64,000 nt of DNA, from positions 37,463,938 through 37,527,937 of the forward strand of contig JAGTTD010000001.1 in NCBI GenBank assembly GCA_018398585.1, given 5' to 3'. Made by a program: the position numbers and the translations under genes. This stretch comes from Simmondsia chinensis (lineage: Eukaryota > Streptophyta > Magnoliopsida > Caryophyllales > Simmondsiaceae). Position 1 is the first letter of the stretch. The number at the start of each line of letters is the position of its first letter. Positions 22,406 to 31,830 of this stretch are shown in pieces. Below the pieces are notes generated by a model. It ran no database searches, was not told the origin of the DNA, and saw only the letters and a program-made list of their open reading frames with translations.

Positions 22406-22861
22406 GATGCCACAGTTAGGGGTTGCATCCAAGAATTAGGGTTAGGGTTTGGGTAATGGAGTATAGATGAGAGAAAGAAAGATTACAAGGAGATGAGAGA
22501 AAGAAAGAGAGAGAGACAAGAGAGAGAATAGTTTGTTATGTCTTTCTTAACTTCCTTAACACCCTAATAGAAAGAGAGAGAGATGAGAGAGAGAAGAGTT
22601 TGTTATGTCTTTATTAACTTCCTTAACACCCTAATACACTATTTATACTAACATTTACTTAATACAAGTATTATTATACTTATCCCCTTTTACTTGTATC
22701 ATTACTCCCCGCCAAAACACCCTTATCCTCAAGGGTGAAAAGAAAAGGAAAAAAAATACATTGAATTTCATAAATTTTTTACTGTTATAACGCTCTCTAA
22801 AGTAAATAACATGCTATCCTAGCATAACATTGATTATTTTTCCATTTGCTGCATCAGCTCC

Positions 22862-23227
22862 TTAAAAAGCTGCTCCACCACCAAGATCAAACGAGAAGGT
22901 TTGATAAGGAAGCTTGTATTGTTGCTCAATTCTCGACGTGGTGATGAACGAATTCAAAGAATAGACGAGGCTTACGAATCTTGGTGTTGCGTCCTCGACA
23001 AAAAATATGATGTATGGAGCCTTCTCCTTGAACTGAAATGTGTTATGGAGTTTAGGCAACAATTCATCATCAACGAGCAAAATGTTTAGCTTAATACCAC
23101 CCAAATTGTCGAGTTCCCGGAATGAATTGCCGATCAAGACAAACAGTTCCCGAACTCTATTCTCAACCATTATTGGTGGAATCTTGAATTCGATTTCAGT
23201 GGAGGCATGACCCTCATTAAGTATCAA
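22862..23227 (-). pseudogene. Inner element, unrecognised C-terminal coding piece
   Basis: A 121-codon minus-strand frame, with motifs EFKIPPIMVENRVRELFVL and FVEDATPRFVSLV. I do not recognise a domain. It lies downstream of the RRM and ends 160 bp before the 3' LTR. It may be part of the same captured or element-specific protein. Confidence 0.35.
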
Positions 23228-23342
23228 TTATTCATTACCAACTTCATCTTCCACCAGAGGTGTTGATGTTTTTGCTAGTGTGCCTCCAATATGATGTTGT
23301 ATGTTGTGCACTTGTGACTCAAGATCATCTTTAACATGATAG

Positions 23343-23705
23343 CTAGGAGTTTTCTTCAACTTTAGGAGAATCGATACTCAAAATTTTTGCTTCATGAAGA
23401 TTTAATGCTCCAAAAAGTGCCCCAGCTAATACAATACCAACCTTTGGTGCCAAAATTGGAATTTGAGTTTTCTTTTCTTCCTCAACTGCCTCATAAGGAT
23501 TGAAAAAAATTATGTCTAGCATACAACATTTGTCATATACATTCCTGTCATGCAAATTGGCGTATGCTGAAGCCGCATTTTGTCTTGAAGAAAATGTGAT
23601 ATGTGCTTTAACCTTAAGGATTGATGATGAGATGACTTCAATTTTTTCAATGTGAACATAACGAGAGAATACCTGATGAAGAACATCTTCGGTCGATGAT
23701 GCCAT
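23343..23705 (-). pseudogene. RNA-recognition-motif segment resembling polypyrimidine-tract-binding proteins
   Basis: Residues 5-65 give EDVLHQVFSRYVHIEKIEVI, KAHITFSSRQNAASAYANL and YDKCCMLDIIFFNPYE. The order VLHQVFSPYG / VEKI / A-I-F-SRQ-A--A-A-L-GRNIYDGCC-LDI-FS is the pattern of RRM domains in plant PTB-like splicing regulators, in particular the IYDGCCQLDIQFS end. Here several consensus residues are changed. In host proteins the domain binds pyrimidine-rich RNA. Inside a non-autonomous retroelement it was probably captured from a host gene; the alternative is a host gene split by insertions, which the LTRs and primer site argue against. Confidence 0.6.
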
Positions 23706-23919
23706 CTAAAGGTTGGCTGATGATGCCATCACCTGGTTGATGTTGACTTTGAATATCACGCAAAATCTCTATAATTTTGGTTTGTTCTTGCTTGATCGAA
23801 CAAAGATCCGATTGAAGAGCTTGGAACCTCTCATTCATACGACCCTCGGTATCATCCAGCCGGGCTTCCAAACGGCCCAAATTCGAAACATTGAGAGTAC
23901 TATCAGCCGTAACAACCAA
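23647..23919 (-). pseudogene. Gag-like N-terminal coiled coil of the inner element
   Basis: The minus-strand frame starts 30 bp after the primer site. It contains RLEARLDDTEGRMNERFQAL and IKQEQTKIIEILRDIQSQ, a heptad-like helix of the type found at the N-terminus of Ty3/gypsy gag proteins. Its end overlaps the start of the RRM frame (23705) in a different frame, so a frameshift or a separate translation unit is implied. Confidence 0.5.
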
Positions 23920-24214
23920 TTATGCAGTACGAACCGGGCTTTGATACCAAATGATACAACAATTAGGGGTTGCATCTAAGAATTAGAGTCAGAATTTGGG
24001 TAATTTGAAGAAATAGAGTATAGATGAGAGAAAGAAAGAGATTAGAAGGAGATGAGAGAAAGAGAGAGAGAATAGTTTGTTATGTCTTTCATAACTCCCT
24101 TAACAACCCTAATACACTATTTATACTAACATTTACCTAATACAAGTATTATTATAGTATTATTATACTTATCCCCTTTTACTTGTATCAAAATCAGGTT
24201 TCTTTAACTCATTA

Positions 24215-24425
24215 ACATGAGAAAAGTTAATGTCTACTACACAACATTTGTCGTAGATGCAATGTCCATGTAACCACACCATTGCAGTAGCAGCAACACT
24301 TCAATTCAAAGCAAATCTAATATGTGCCTTAACTTCATAGATTGTGGATGAAAGCAATTGTAATTCTTCATGATCGCCATAAGGAGAAAATATTGGGTAA
24401 AGTAAATCTTCATTTATAGGATAGG
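24215..24425 (-). pseudogene. Second RRM-like piece, outer element
   Basis: On the minus strand this gives EDLLYPIFSPYGDHEELQLL, then KAHIRFAL and YDKCCVVDINFSHV. It follows the same PTB-like order as 23343-23705 but is clearly diverged, and one stop lies near the middle. It is 150 bp from the primer-site-like sequence of the outer element. Confidence 0.55.
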
Positions 24426-24876
24426 ATAGAGAACATCGGAAATATTTATCAAAAGAATAGCATTGTTGGCCATGACTTGCCTTTTTTTTTTTTTAATTTT
24501 TTTATGAAATTCCACTTCCTTTGTTTCTTTTTCAACATGCCAAAATGTTGAATTTATGTGGCTGAGAATCGACAGCTCTGGTATCAATTCATACAATCAA
24601 TTTTGACTGTATCTTGAATTTGAATTAGATTTGAAGAAGAATGTAGGAGGAGAAGAAGATTAGAGAGAAAATTTGAGAGAATTTGAGAAGAGATAGAGAA
24701 GAAGAAGATATTTGTGAAATGATATTGTAATTGCTTGCCTTTGAATGATGACTTACATAAACATTTATAGCCATATGATGCAAACATAACAAGTCTAACA
24801 ACCATGCCTAACTAACTAACAATACTAACAACTTCTATGAATCCCTTACTAGCCATATTAGCTACTAATTGTATCA

Positions 24877-27059
24877 GTTATTCAAATGTGTTTCTTGTTG
24901 GCTTCATTCTTATGTGTAACTCATTTGATTTATTTGCCTAAACTTAATGTAATTTTTCATCGACAATTATTTTGAAAATGTCTGAGGTTGCTACTTGAAT
25001 CAGTTGCTGTGACATGTATAGAAGATCTTAAGAAAAAGATACGCATAGAAGTAAAATGATGTAGTCATATTGTTTGCAGTTGGTGCTCATTGTATATGTC
25101 CACCTTTTGTGGGTTGATTTATGTTGTGTACTTAAAATTACTATTTATATATTTGTTCATAATTTTTGAAACACAACTTGGACGAATTTATCCTGTCAAT
25201 GTATTGATGTCCTTTTCCATTTTAATATGTTTCTAAGTTTTATTACTGCAAATACTTTATTATTACTATTATGACACTATCATCATTTAAATTTTATTTT
25301 TCTGACTTTAACATATGAAAGTTATTGACGGTCTCGAATATTTTTGTTGCAATATATATATGTATACCACTAATACATCGTCTTTATTTTGATAATTAAA
25401 ATTCATTTAACTTAATGAACTAATAAGATAGAATAATTGTAATCATATCATATAATTTCATAAATAGGATATATGTTTACGTGTAATTTATATATTGTTC
25501 CATATGATTTTTTGCCGCTTTTTTATTGGATAAACATAAAAGAGTGAGACCTCAAAATAAAAAGACATACCACCATCAATGTGGAACACAGATAGGCATG
25601 CCCGACTTGTCAAATGATCCAACAGGATCCGATCTGCCTAGGGTGGGACCTTAGACATGGGCCTGACCTCTGGTTTGACCTGTTGTACGAATGGGTCTAA
25701 CCTAATTCGACCAATCCAAACTGCTTCATTATGACAATTTTATATTTATATTATGTCATTTTTCTTTTCCCTTTTTATGGGAAATGTATGACTATTATGG
25801 CTTGTTGTTTATTTGTTTCCCCTCACTTTAGCATGTGAAAGTCTTTGATGCTATTAGTATTTTCTGAATTTGGGAAGTAAAATGTTTTTAAACCTAAAAT
25901 AACAATAAAATCTAATGATTATAATTATAATCATATAATTTTAGGAGCAACATATTTATTTTATTTTGTAGGTATTTTATGTCATTTTAATTTTTATATA
26001 AATTTAAAAGAGAGAAGCTTACTAATAAAATGTCACGTCAGCATTGTTGTGGAATGTGGAATACAACTATCCATGCCCGACTGGGCAAATGGTCTAATTT
26101 GACTCTTCCAACTAGGCTAGCAGGTAAAATTAGAGCGAACCCATGCGCAATAGTTGGATGGGCCATGGGTTGTTAATTTTTTATTTGAAGCCGGCTTGGC
26201 CCGACTAGCCCGATGCCCATGGCACCCTTTGACACATGTCTTACTCGTTAGGTTCGATCTAGTTAAACCCGTTGTGCAGATGGATTTTACATGGACTGGC
26301 CTACCCGAACTGTTTCATTATGACAGTCTTAAATTATATAATTTCTTTTCTTTTTTTTTCCTTTTATGGTAGATTTAAGCTTTTATGACTTGTTTTTGAG
26401 ATTTTTTTTTCTCTTTTTTCATGAGGTTTCGAAGACATGTTTGAGGATTATTGGAAATAAGATTTGGAGGGCTTTAGGGAGGGGAAAGCTTCTCTATAAT
26501 ATATAGCAATTTAAAATGATGAAAAGTGCTCTTTTAAAACAATGAGAAAGTAACATTTGGGCTCCGTTTGATTATTCGGTCCAACTCTTGTTGATTTTGT
26601 GATGTTAAAAGTCTACATTCCAATCCTATTCATTTCAGTTCGATCCAAATCCACACAATGATTACCGCAAAGGTTTTTGTGTCACTTGGAATCATGACTT
26701 CCTTATTTTTCAAGGGAAGTCATTTTCTATCTATTAGATGGAAAACCTTTTCCATCAAAACACCTTTTCTTTCATCGAATGTTTGACAAACAAAAAAAGG
26801 GAAAACGGATTCTAGAATCTACTTTTCCCTTGACAAATGAAGCCTTAGGTCTCGTTTGATATGCAGAAAATAGAAGTAAGAAGTAGAAATTCATGAAAAG
26901 TACGAATTTTGGCTTAGTTCATGTGACATCCACATAAAATTTATGGGAAGTCAAAATTCATGGGAAGGAAGTAACTTCCTCAAGAGTTCAATGTGAAAAA
27001 CCAAATGACGCTTTAGTTCTCTGTTTCAGACCTTACTATAAGATTTTATTTAGGATTTT
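24877..27059. other. Long non-coding stretch
   Basis: AT-rich. Apart from the direct repeat at 25300-26390 and short pieces at 26560 and 26845 that begin like many plant MITEs (ggctccgtttgatta, ggtctcgtttgatatg), nothing is recognised. No frame above 72 codons looks coding. Confidence 0.4.
25300..26390. repeat. Diverged direct repeat of about 0.5 kb, two copies
   Basis: About 25300-25800 and 25840-26390 share, in the same order, the blocks ctttaacatatgaaagt/ctttagcatgtgaaagt, ataattgtaatcatat/ataattataatcatat, an aataaaa...gtc-gtca block, gcatgcccgac/ccatgcccgac, cggttcgatct-like and ctgtttcattatgacagt. The copies are strongly diverged. The GC-rich core has terms like gggcctgacc. No coding or terminal repeat is clear. 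Confidence 0.5.
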
Positions 27060-27079
27060 ATAGACAAAGATAATTATTT

Positions 27080-28260
27080 AGGAGTCTCAGAGAACCAATT
27101 TGGATTTATGCTAGGTAAATCAACAACAGAAGCCATCCATCTCCCGAGGAGGTCCATAGAGTACTACAGAGATAGATAGAAGGACCTTCATATGGTTTTC
27201 ATTGATTTAGAGAAGGCATATGATAGAGTGCCGAGAGAAGTCCTATGGTGGGTCCTGGAGAGGAAAGACATCCACGAGTCCTACATACGAGTCATCAAGG
27301 ACATGTACAAAGATGCTCAAACTAGTGTGCTCACTACAGAAGGGGAGACAGGCGCTTTTCCCATTACTGTAGGGGTACACCAAGGATCAGCCTTGAGTCC
27401 CTTTCCGTTCATTTTGGTGATGGACGAGCTTATTAGGCACATTCAAGGGGATGCACCTTGGTGCATGCTTTTCGCAGATGACATAGTTTTAGTGGGTGAG
27501 TCTAGAGTGGAGGTGAATGAAAAACTAGAACTATAGAGGTTGGCCCTAGAATCAAAAAGTCTAAGGCTCAGTAGATCTAAGACAGAATATATGGAACTTA
27601 AGTTCAGCACCTTTACCAAGCCAAGCGCAGAAGTTGTACGGATTGGAACAGAGCACATACCTCAGAAAGCATGCTTTAAATATCTGGGGTCCATGGTGCA
27701 GAATGATGGCGAAGTGGACGCAGATGTCAACAACAGGATTAAAGTGGGTTGGCACAAATGGAGAAAGGCAGCGGCGATACTGTGTGATAGGAAATTCCCA
27801 CTAAAACTAAAGGGTAAATACTATAAGACAGTAATAAGGCCAGCTATGTCCTACGGGGCAGAGTGCCTGCCTGTAAAGTGTCACCAAACTCAAAAGATGA
27901 GGGTGGCGGAGATGAGAATGCTAAGGTGGATGTGCGGATACACAAGGAGGGACAGGATCAAAATGAGGTCATTAGAAGTAAACTGGGTGTTGCCTTAATA
28001 GAAGATAAGTTGAGGGAGCAATGTCTGCGGTGGTTTCGGCATGTTAGAAGGAGACCCACCACTGCACCTGTCAGGAGATGAGAACAACTACACATAGCAG
28101 ACGGGAAGAGAGGGAGAGGACGGCCAAAGAAGAGCTGGATGGAGACAATATGACGGGATCTTACCTATCTCAACCAAATGATGAGATGGCTCTAGACAGA
28201 GCTGTGTGGAGGACCAGGATAGGCGTACCCGATGTAGCGGTGTAGGTGCATTTGTTCACT
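27080..28260 (+). pseudogene. RTE-type LINE reverse transcriptase remnant
   Basis: Reading right, the frames give [58 protein letters not shown] and the catalytic box [10 protein letters not shown] (about 27466-27495). A stop follows at 27534, then [46 protein letters not shown] and [14 protein letters not shown]. After a frameshift near 27985 come [20 protein letters not shown] and GRGRPKKSW. These C-terminal blocks identify the plant RTE clade. The enzyme nicks the target and copies the RNA in place; the upstream endonuclease is missing. Confidence 0.85.
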
Positions 28261-28409
28261 TGTACGCTCGATCTAGTGCCACGACTCTACGGTATGCCTA
28301 TTCCACAGCTTGGGCATATGGACTTGCGGTCCCAGGGGCGGCCAACGGGGTTGTGGTATGTGGCGTAGTGGGGCCCGGCCTAGATAGAAGAAAGAATATA
28401 AAATTAAAA

Positions 28410-28660
28410 AGTTTTGCATGAAGTGGTTCAGGCATGTCAGGAGGAGACCATCCATTGCTCCAGTCAAGTATTGCAATCAGCTTCATACCACGCTAGAAAG
28501 AAGAGGATGAAACAGGCCAAAGGAGGAACGACTGCAGTCGTACGGCAGGACCTCACCCAGCTAAACCCACCGAAGGAGATGGCCTTAGATAGAGCTAGAG
28601 CTCGAGGGAGGACTAACACAGGAGTAGCAGAGATAGCGGCCTCACAATGCTGATTATTCT
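28410..28660 (+). pseudogene. Second copy of the RTE C-terminal coding end
   Basis: Translation gives [20 protein letters not shown], a diverged version of 28037-28080 ([18 protein letters not shown]), followed by Q-H-T--ER and PPKEMALDRA-like remains. The copy lies 380 bp after the first. The intervening 28260-28385 segment (ggcatatggacttgcggtcc) is GC-rich and unassigned. Confidence 0.6.
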
Positions 28661-28920
28661 GCCATTTATATGTTCATAGGCGTATAGGCTTGTTATGCAG
28701 TACCTTTCTACCTATACGCCTATCTGTCTATTATCGGCATATTTGCTTATTTGCTTAATTGGAATATTTGCTTATACTAGCTGTCTTGTAGGGAAGGTTT
28801 TTGCCTCGTAGTCTCCTCTAGGGCATTTTTAAGTTATGACTTACTCTTTTGCTTTCATGACCTATTACTCACAACTCATTGCTCACAGGTCTCCATGAGG
28901 CGATGAAGACTTACCTCTCA

Positions 28921-29046
28921 GGTTGGAGGCCCTCCAAAACAGCCTCTCTTCAGGTTGACACCCTGGAGGGGGAAGGCTGTGTACATCTATCCCCCAGACC
29001 CCGCTTTTGCGGGAACCCTTGAGGCACTGGGATTGTTGTTGTTGTA
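28921..29046 (+). repeat. RTE LINE 3' end shared with the 5S-headed SINE
   Basis: It contains gaaggctgtgtacatctatc, ccccagaccccgcttttgcg and gaggcactgggattgttgtt, in the same order and spacing as 13836-13966. The region just before, ggttggaggccctccaaaac, is also matched. In partnered LINE/SINE pairs this 3' sequence is what the LINE enzyme recognises. Confidence 0.8.
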
Positions 29047-29109
29047 CCAAAGAATGTTGCTCCAAATCTTCTTAATTCAACTAAAAGCACCGAAGTGCCC
29101 AAAAAATCT

Positions 29110-30549
29110 AGTGATTTTTTTAAATTAGCATATTTTGACATTTTTATTTTCAAAATAGCATACAAAAATTTGAAATTATTAAAATAGCATGCTCAGTCAG
29201 CATGCCATGTGGCAAACTGTTACTGAATCAAGGGCATTTTGGTAATTTTACAATTTTCGTAATTAAAAAGAATAGAAAAATGAGGGGTTTTATTTTCTTT
29301 TTTAAACGGCGGCAACAACCTTTCACCAAAGGGCATGTTTGGTATAAGGTTGTAAGGGTTAATGGTTACAGGGGTAACCATTACATTCCTTTTGACCCTG
29401 TTTGGTTCACCATCAATATTTTCCCAATTCAAAAGTTTACCCCCCAAATGGAGTTAACACATTTACACTACTCTCCCCTAGTGCAACATCCATAACAAGG
29501 GAATGGATAAAAAAATTTTCAACTTGTTCATTGGCTTGGAGAATTTGGATATTATAAAAATATATTTATATATTTAAAAAATTATTTAAATATTTAATAA
29601 AATATTATAAATATTATAAATATTTTAAAAATTTAGAAAATATTTAAAATATAAATTTTAAATATTATAAAAATATTTATATATTAAAAAAATATTTAAA
29701 ATATAAAATATAAAAAATCAAGAGAAAAAAATATATCATAATGTTTAAATATTGAAATGTAAAAAATACATAAAAAAAAATTTAAATATTAGAAAATATA
29801 TAATTTTAAAAACATTTAAATATTAGAAAAATATTTTATATGTTTATAAAAATATTTTAAATACTTTAAATTTTTAAAAATATATTAAATATTCAAAAAA
29901 GTGAATAGAAAGTAAGAGAGATCTACTGTGGTTGTGCTGGTGGTGAAAGGAGGTTGGCAACAATAGCGACGTCGGCGGGGAGAGGTCGTCGGCATTATAA
30001 TAGGGATTATCTAATTTTTAAAAAAAATTAAAATTATTTTTTAAATATTTAAAGCATCGTTAATTATATAAGAGTAATTTTATCCAGTATTTTAATAAAC
30101 CGTTATATTTTATTATAATTAAAATTTAAAAAAAATTAAAAATAATATAAGTAATGAATTAGCACATGAAAGATAAAAGAAGTATATTACACTTAAACCA
30201 TACACATTAAAAGATTCATGGGTTAATATTTACTTCTATAAAAGTACACAATCAAACAAGGTGGAACAAAAAATTTTCATGGGATAATGGTTAACCCATT
30301 AACAATTGCACCATTAAAATATTTAGACAACACTTAATTTTTTCACATTTTGATGAAATATTGTTGCAGCCGTAAAAAAATTATTTTTCTTTTTTCATTT
30401 TAAAAATTATGAAATAACGAAAGTGCCCTTGCTTAGGTGGCAACTTGCCACATGGCATGCTGACTGGGCATGCTATTTTGATAAATTTTAATTTTTACGT
30501 GCTATTTTGAATAAAAATATTAAAATGTGTTATTTTAAAAAATTATCCA
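29110..30549. mobile_element. Mutator-like long-TIR MITE, copy 1
   Basis: Arms of about 100-200 bp are inverted: left gtgattttttta...catattttgacatttttatt..., right ...aaaatattaaaatgtgttat...aaaaattatcc. The direct repeat aaaaaatct, 9 bp, is at 29101-29109 and 30550-30558, as expected for Mutator-like elements. The interior holds a very AT-rich block (29540-29900) of tat/ttaaa repeats and no coding. The smaller relative at 60084-60759 has the same arms. Confidence 0.7.
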
Positions 30550-30608
30550 AAAAAATCTCTAGGCTAAAATTCTCTCTAAAGAAGCAACCAATAGTCCGAT
30601 ATATATAT

Positions 30609-30762
30609 GTTATAAAGCTATAGAGATATTATACTCTATAGAAAGATAATAAAAAGACAAACTCAAATAAGCTTTAAAAAAAATAGCAAGCATTTTATAC
30701 CAGAAAAAGATAATTTTATTAAAATTTTCTTATTCTTCTCGTTGCTTCATTATTCCCCTTCT

Positions 30763-30794
<32 letters not shown>

Positions 30795-30850
30795 TGTTTC
30801 TGTTGTTCATTGTTGCTGTGTATGTAGTGTGTATATATATATACATAAGA

Positions 30851-30885
<35 letters not shown>

Positions 30886-31071
30886 GTCACCAACATGGTG
30901 CTTTAGATTTGTGACACTTGTCACAATTTATCCAAATATCCATTTATATATATGTATATGTATATATATGTAAATAGGTATTTTAGATAATTTCTAATTT
31001 TCTATGATATTTGATAATATCCAAACTCGACTCTAAAATTTGTACCTAAAAAATATCCTAGATCTACAACA
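30609..31071 (-). repeat. 3' LTR of the decayed copia element
   Basis: It starts tgttataaagctatag and ends gatctacaaca on the plus strand and matches 35492-35926. A 32-base G run lies at 30853-30884, where the sister LTR reads agggagggggtg; a T run of over 20 bases lies just upstream. Confidence 0.8.
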
Positions 31072-31084
31072 CTCCCCCTTTAGA

Positions 31085-31830
31085 TATTTTTCGTTATAAC
31101 GGAACATAGTGTCCAAGCTAAATACGCTTGCCTCATTAAAAACCTTGCCAGGAAAACCCAGTGGAAAAAAACATAGCGAAGGAAAAAAGAGTACAACCAT
31201 ATTCAACTCCCCCTCATGTGAACATTTTAGTAAGGGGCGTTTCTGAGTCGACGTATACCAATCTTGTGAACTAACTTCTCAAGTTGATATTGACAATGCT
31301 TTTGTGAACAAATCTGCCAGATTCTCATTTGAGCGAACTTGTTGAACATCTATTTCACCCATCTTCTGAAGCTCGTGTGTAAAGAAGAACTTTGATGAGA
31401 TATGTCTGGTTCTGTCACCTTTCTGATAATATGTGCGGGACATAACACTCGTGGAAAGTGTATTTTGTCCGGGTTATATATGCTTCTTGAACTGCCTCGT
31501 TAAAAAACCTTTGATAGGAAAAAACCCAGTGGAAAAAACCATAGCAGAGGAAAAAGAGTGCGGTGCGTAATTAACTCCTCTTCAGGGGCGCACATTAATC
31601 AAAGATGTCTTGGGGTTGGCGAATGCTAATCTTGTGCCAATTTCTTGAAAGTTTGTAGTAGATGCTTTCTTGAATAACTCTTCCAGGTTCTTGAGCGAAC
31701 ATATACTTCATCTTTCTTCAAGAAGCTTGAGAGTAAGAACTTCTTTGAAGTGCACCGGTTCTATGAACTCTCTTTCGCTTGAACAGTGCATACTTATCTT
31801 CATTGTTGCACTCCCCCTGATCATTGGACC
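31085..31830 (-). pseudogene. RNase H end of copia pol, present in two tandem diverged copies
   Basis: On the minus strand 31440-31240 reads FFTHELQKMGEIDVQQVRS-like blocks followed by DLFTKALS-like and KLVHKIGIRRLR remains, the C-terminal end of copia RNase H. Positions 31450-31830 repeat this arrangement, including the flanking gcctcgttaaaaaacct and cccagtggaaaaaacatagc. So the pol end plus following sequence has been duplicated. Both copies are disrupted. The conserved flank occurs after pol in many plant copia elements. Confidence 0.55.

Larger units (their letters stand above)
22406..24190 (-). mobile_element. Inner short-LTR non-autonomous retroelement with gag-like start and RRM
   Basis: LTRs lie at 22406-22701 and 23952-24190; the plus-strand ends are tgatacaac and cttgtatca, an inverted pair TGATACAA/TTGTATCA. 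The primer site at 23932-23949 reads TGGTATCAAAGCCCGG on the minus strand, initiator-tRNA type. The sequence right of 22701 gives the purine run ggcggggag on the minus strand, directly before the LTR. Flanks are gaatc (22401-22405) and aaatc (24191-24195), four of five matching. The 3' LTR has a duplicated 70-bp block (agtttgttatgtcttt...ccctaata) absent in the 5' LTR. Confidence 0.75.
21487..24876 (-). mobile_element. Outer short-LTR non-autonomous retroelement carrying RRM remains
   Basis: Related LTRs lie at 21487-21749 and 24589-24876, both containing cttgaatttgaattagattt and gttgcttgcctttgaatgac in the earlier half and ctaactaactaacaatacta in the later half. A primer-site-like TTGATACCAGAGC (minus, 24574-24586) and a purine-rich stretch before 21750 set the orientation. 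The interior codes for no RT or integrase. Readable coding is an RRM-like piece (24215-24425) and the block 21835-22405. A second element of related type is inserted at 22406-24190. Flanking 5-mers (aatat and gttat) do not match well, so ends are approximate. Confidence 0.65.
27060..29046 (+). mobile_element. 5'-truncated RTE-type LINE (with a duplicated 3' piece)
   Basis: The protein starts within the RT domain, so the copy is 5'-truncated. The RT and C-terminal sequence are of the plant RTE type. The element ends with a conserved 3' sequence (28921-29035) and a ttg-repeat tail (29033-29045). The C-terminal coding occurs twice, at 28011-28240 and 28410-28640, separated by GC-rich sequence, so two RTE fragments or an internal duplication are present. 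A target duplication is not clear; acaaagataat near 27063 is similar to accaaagaatg at 29046. Confidence 0.75.
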
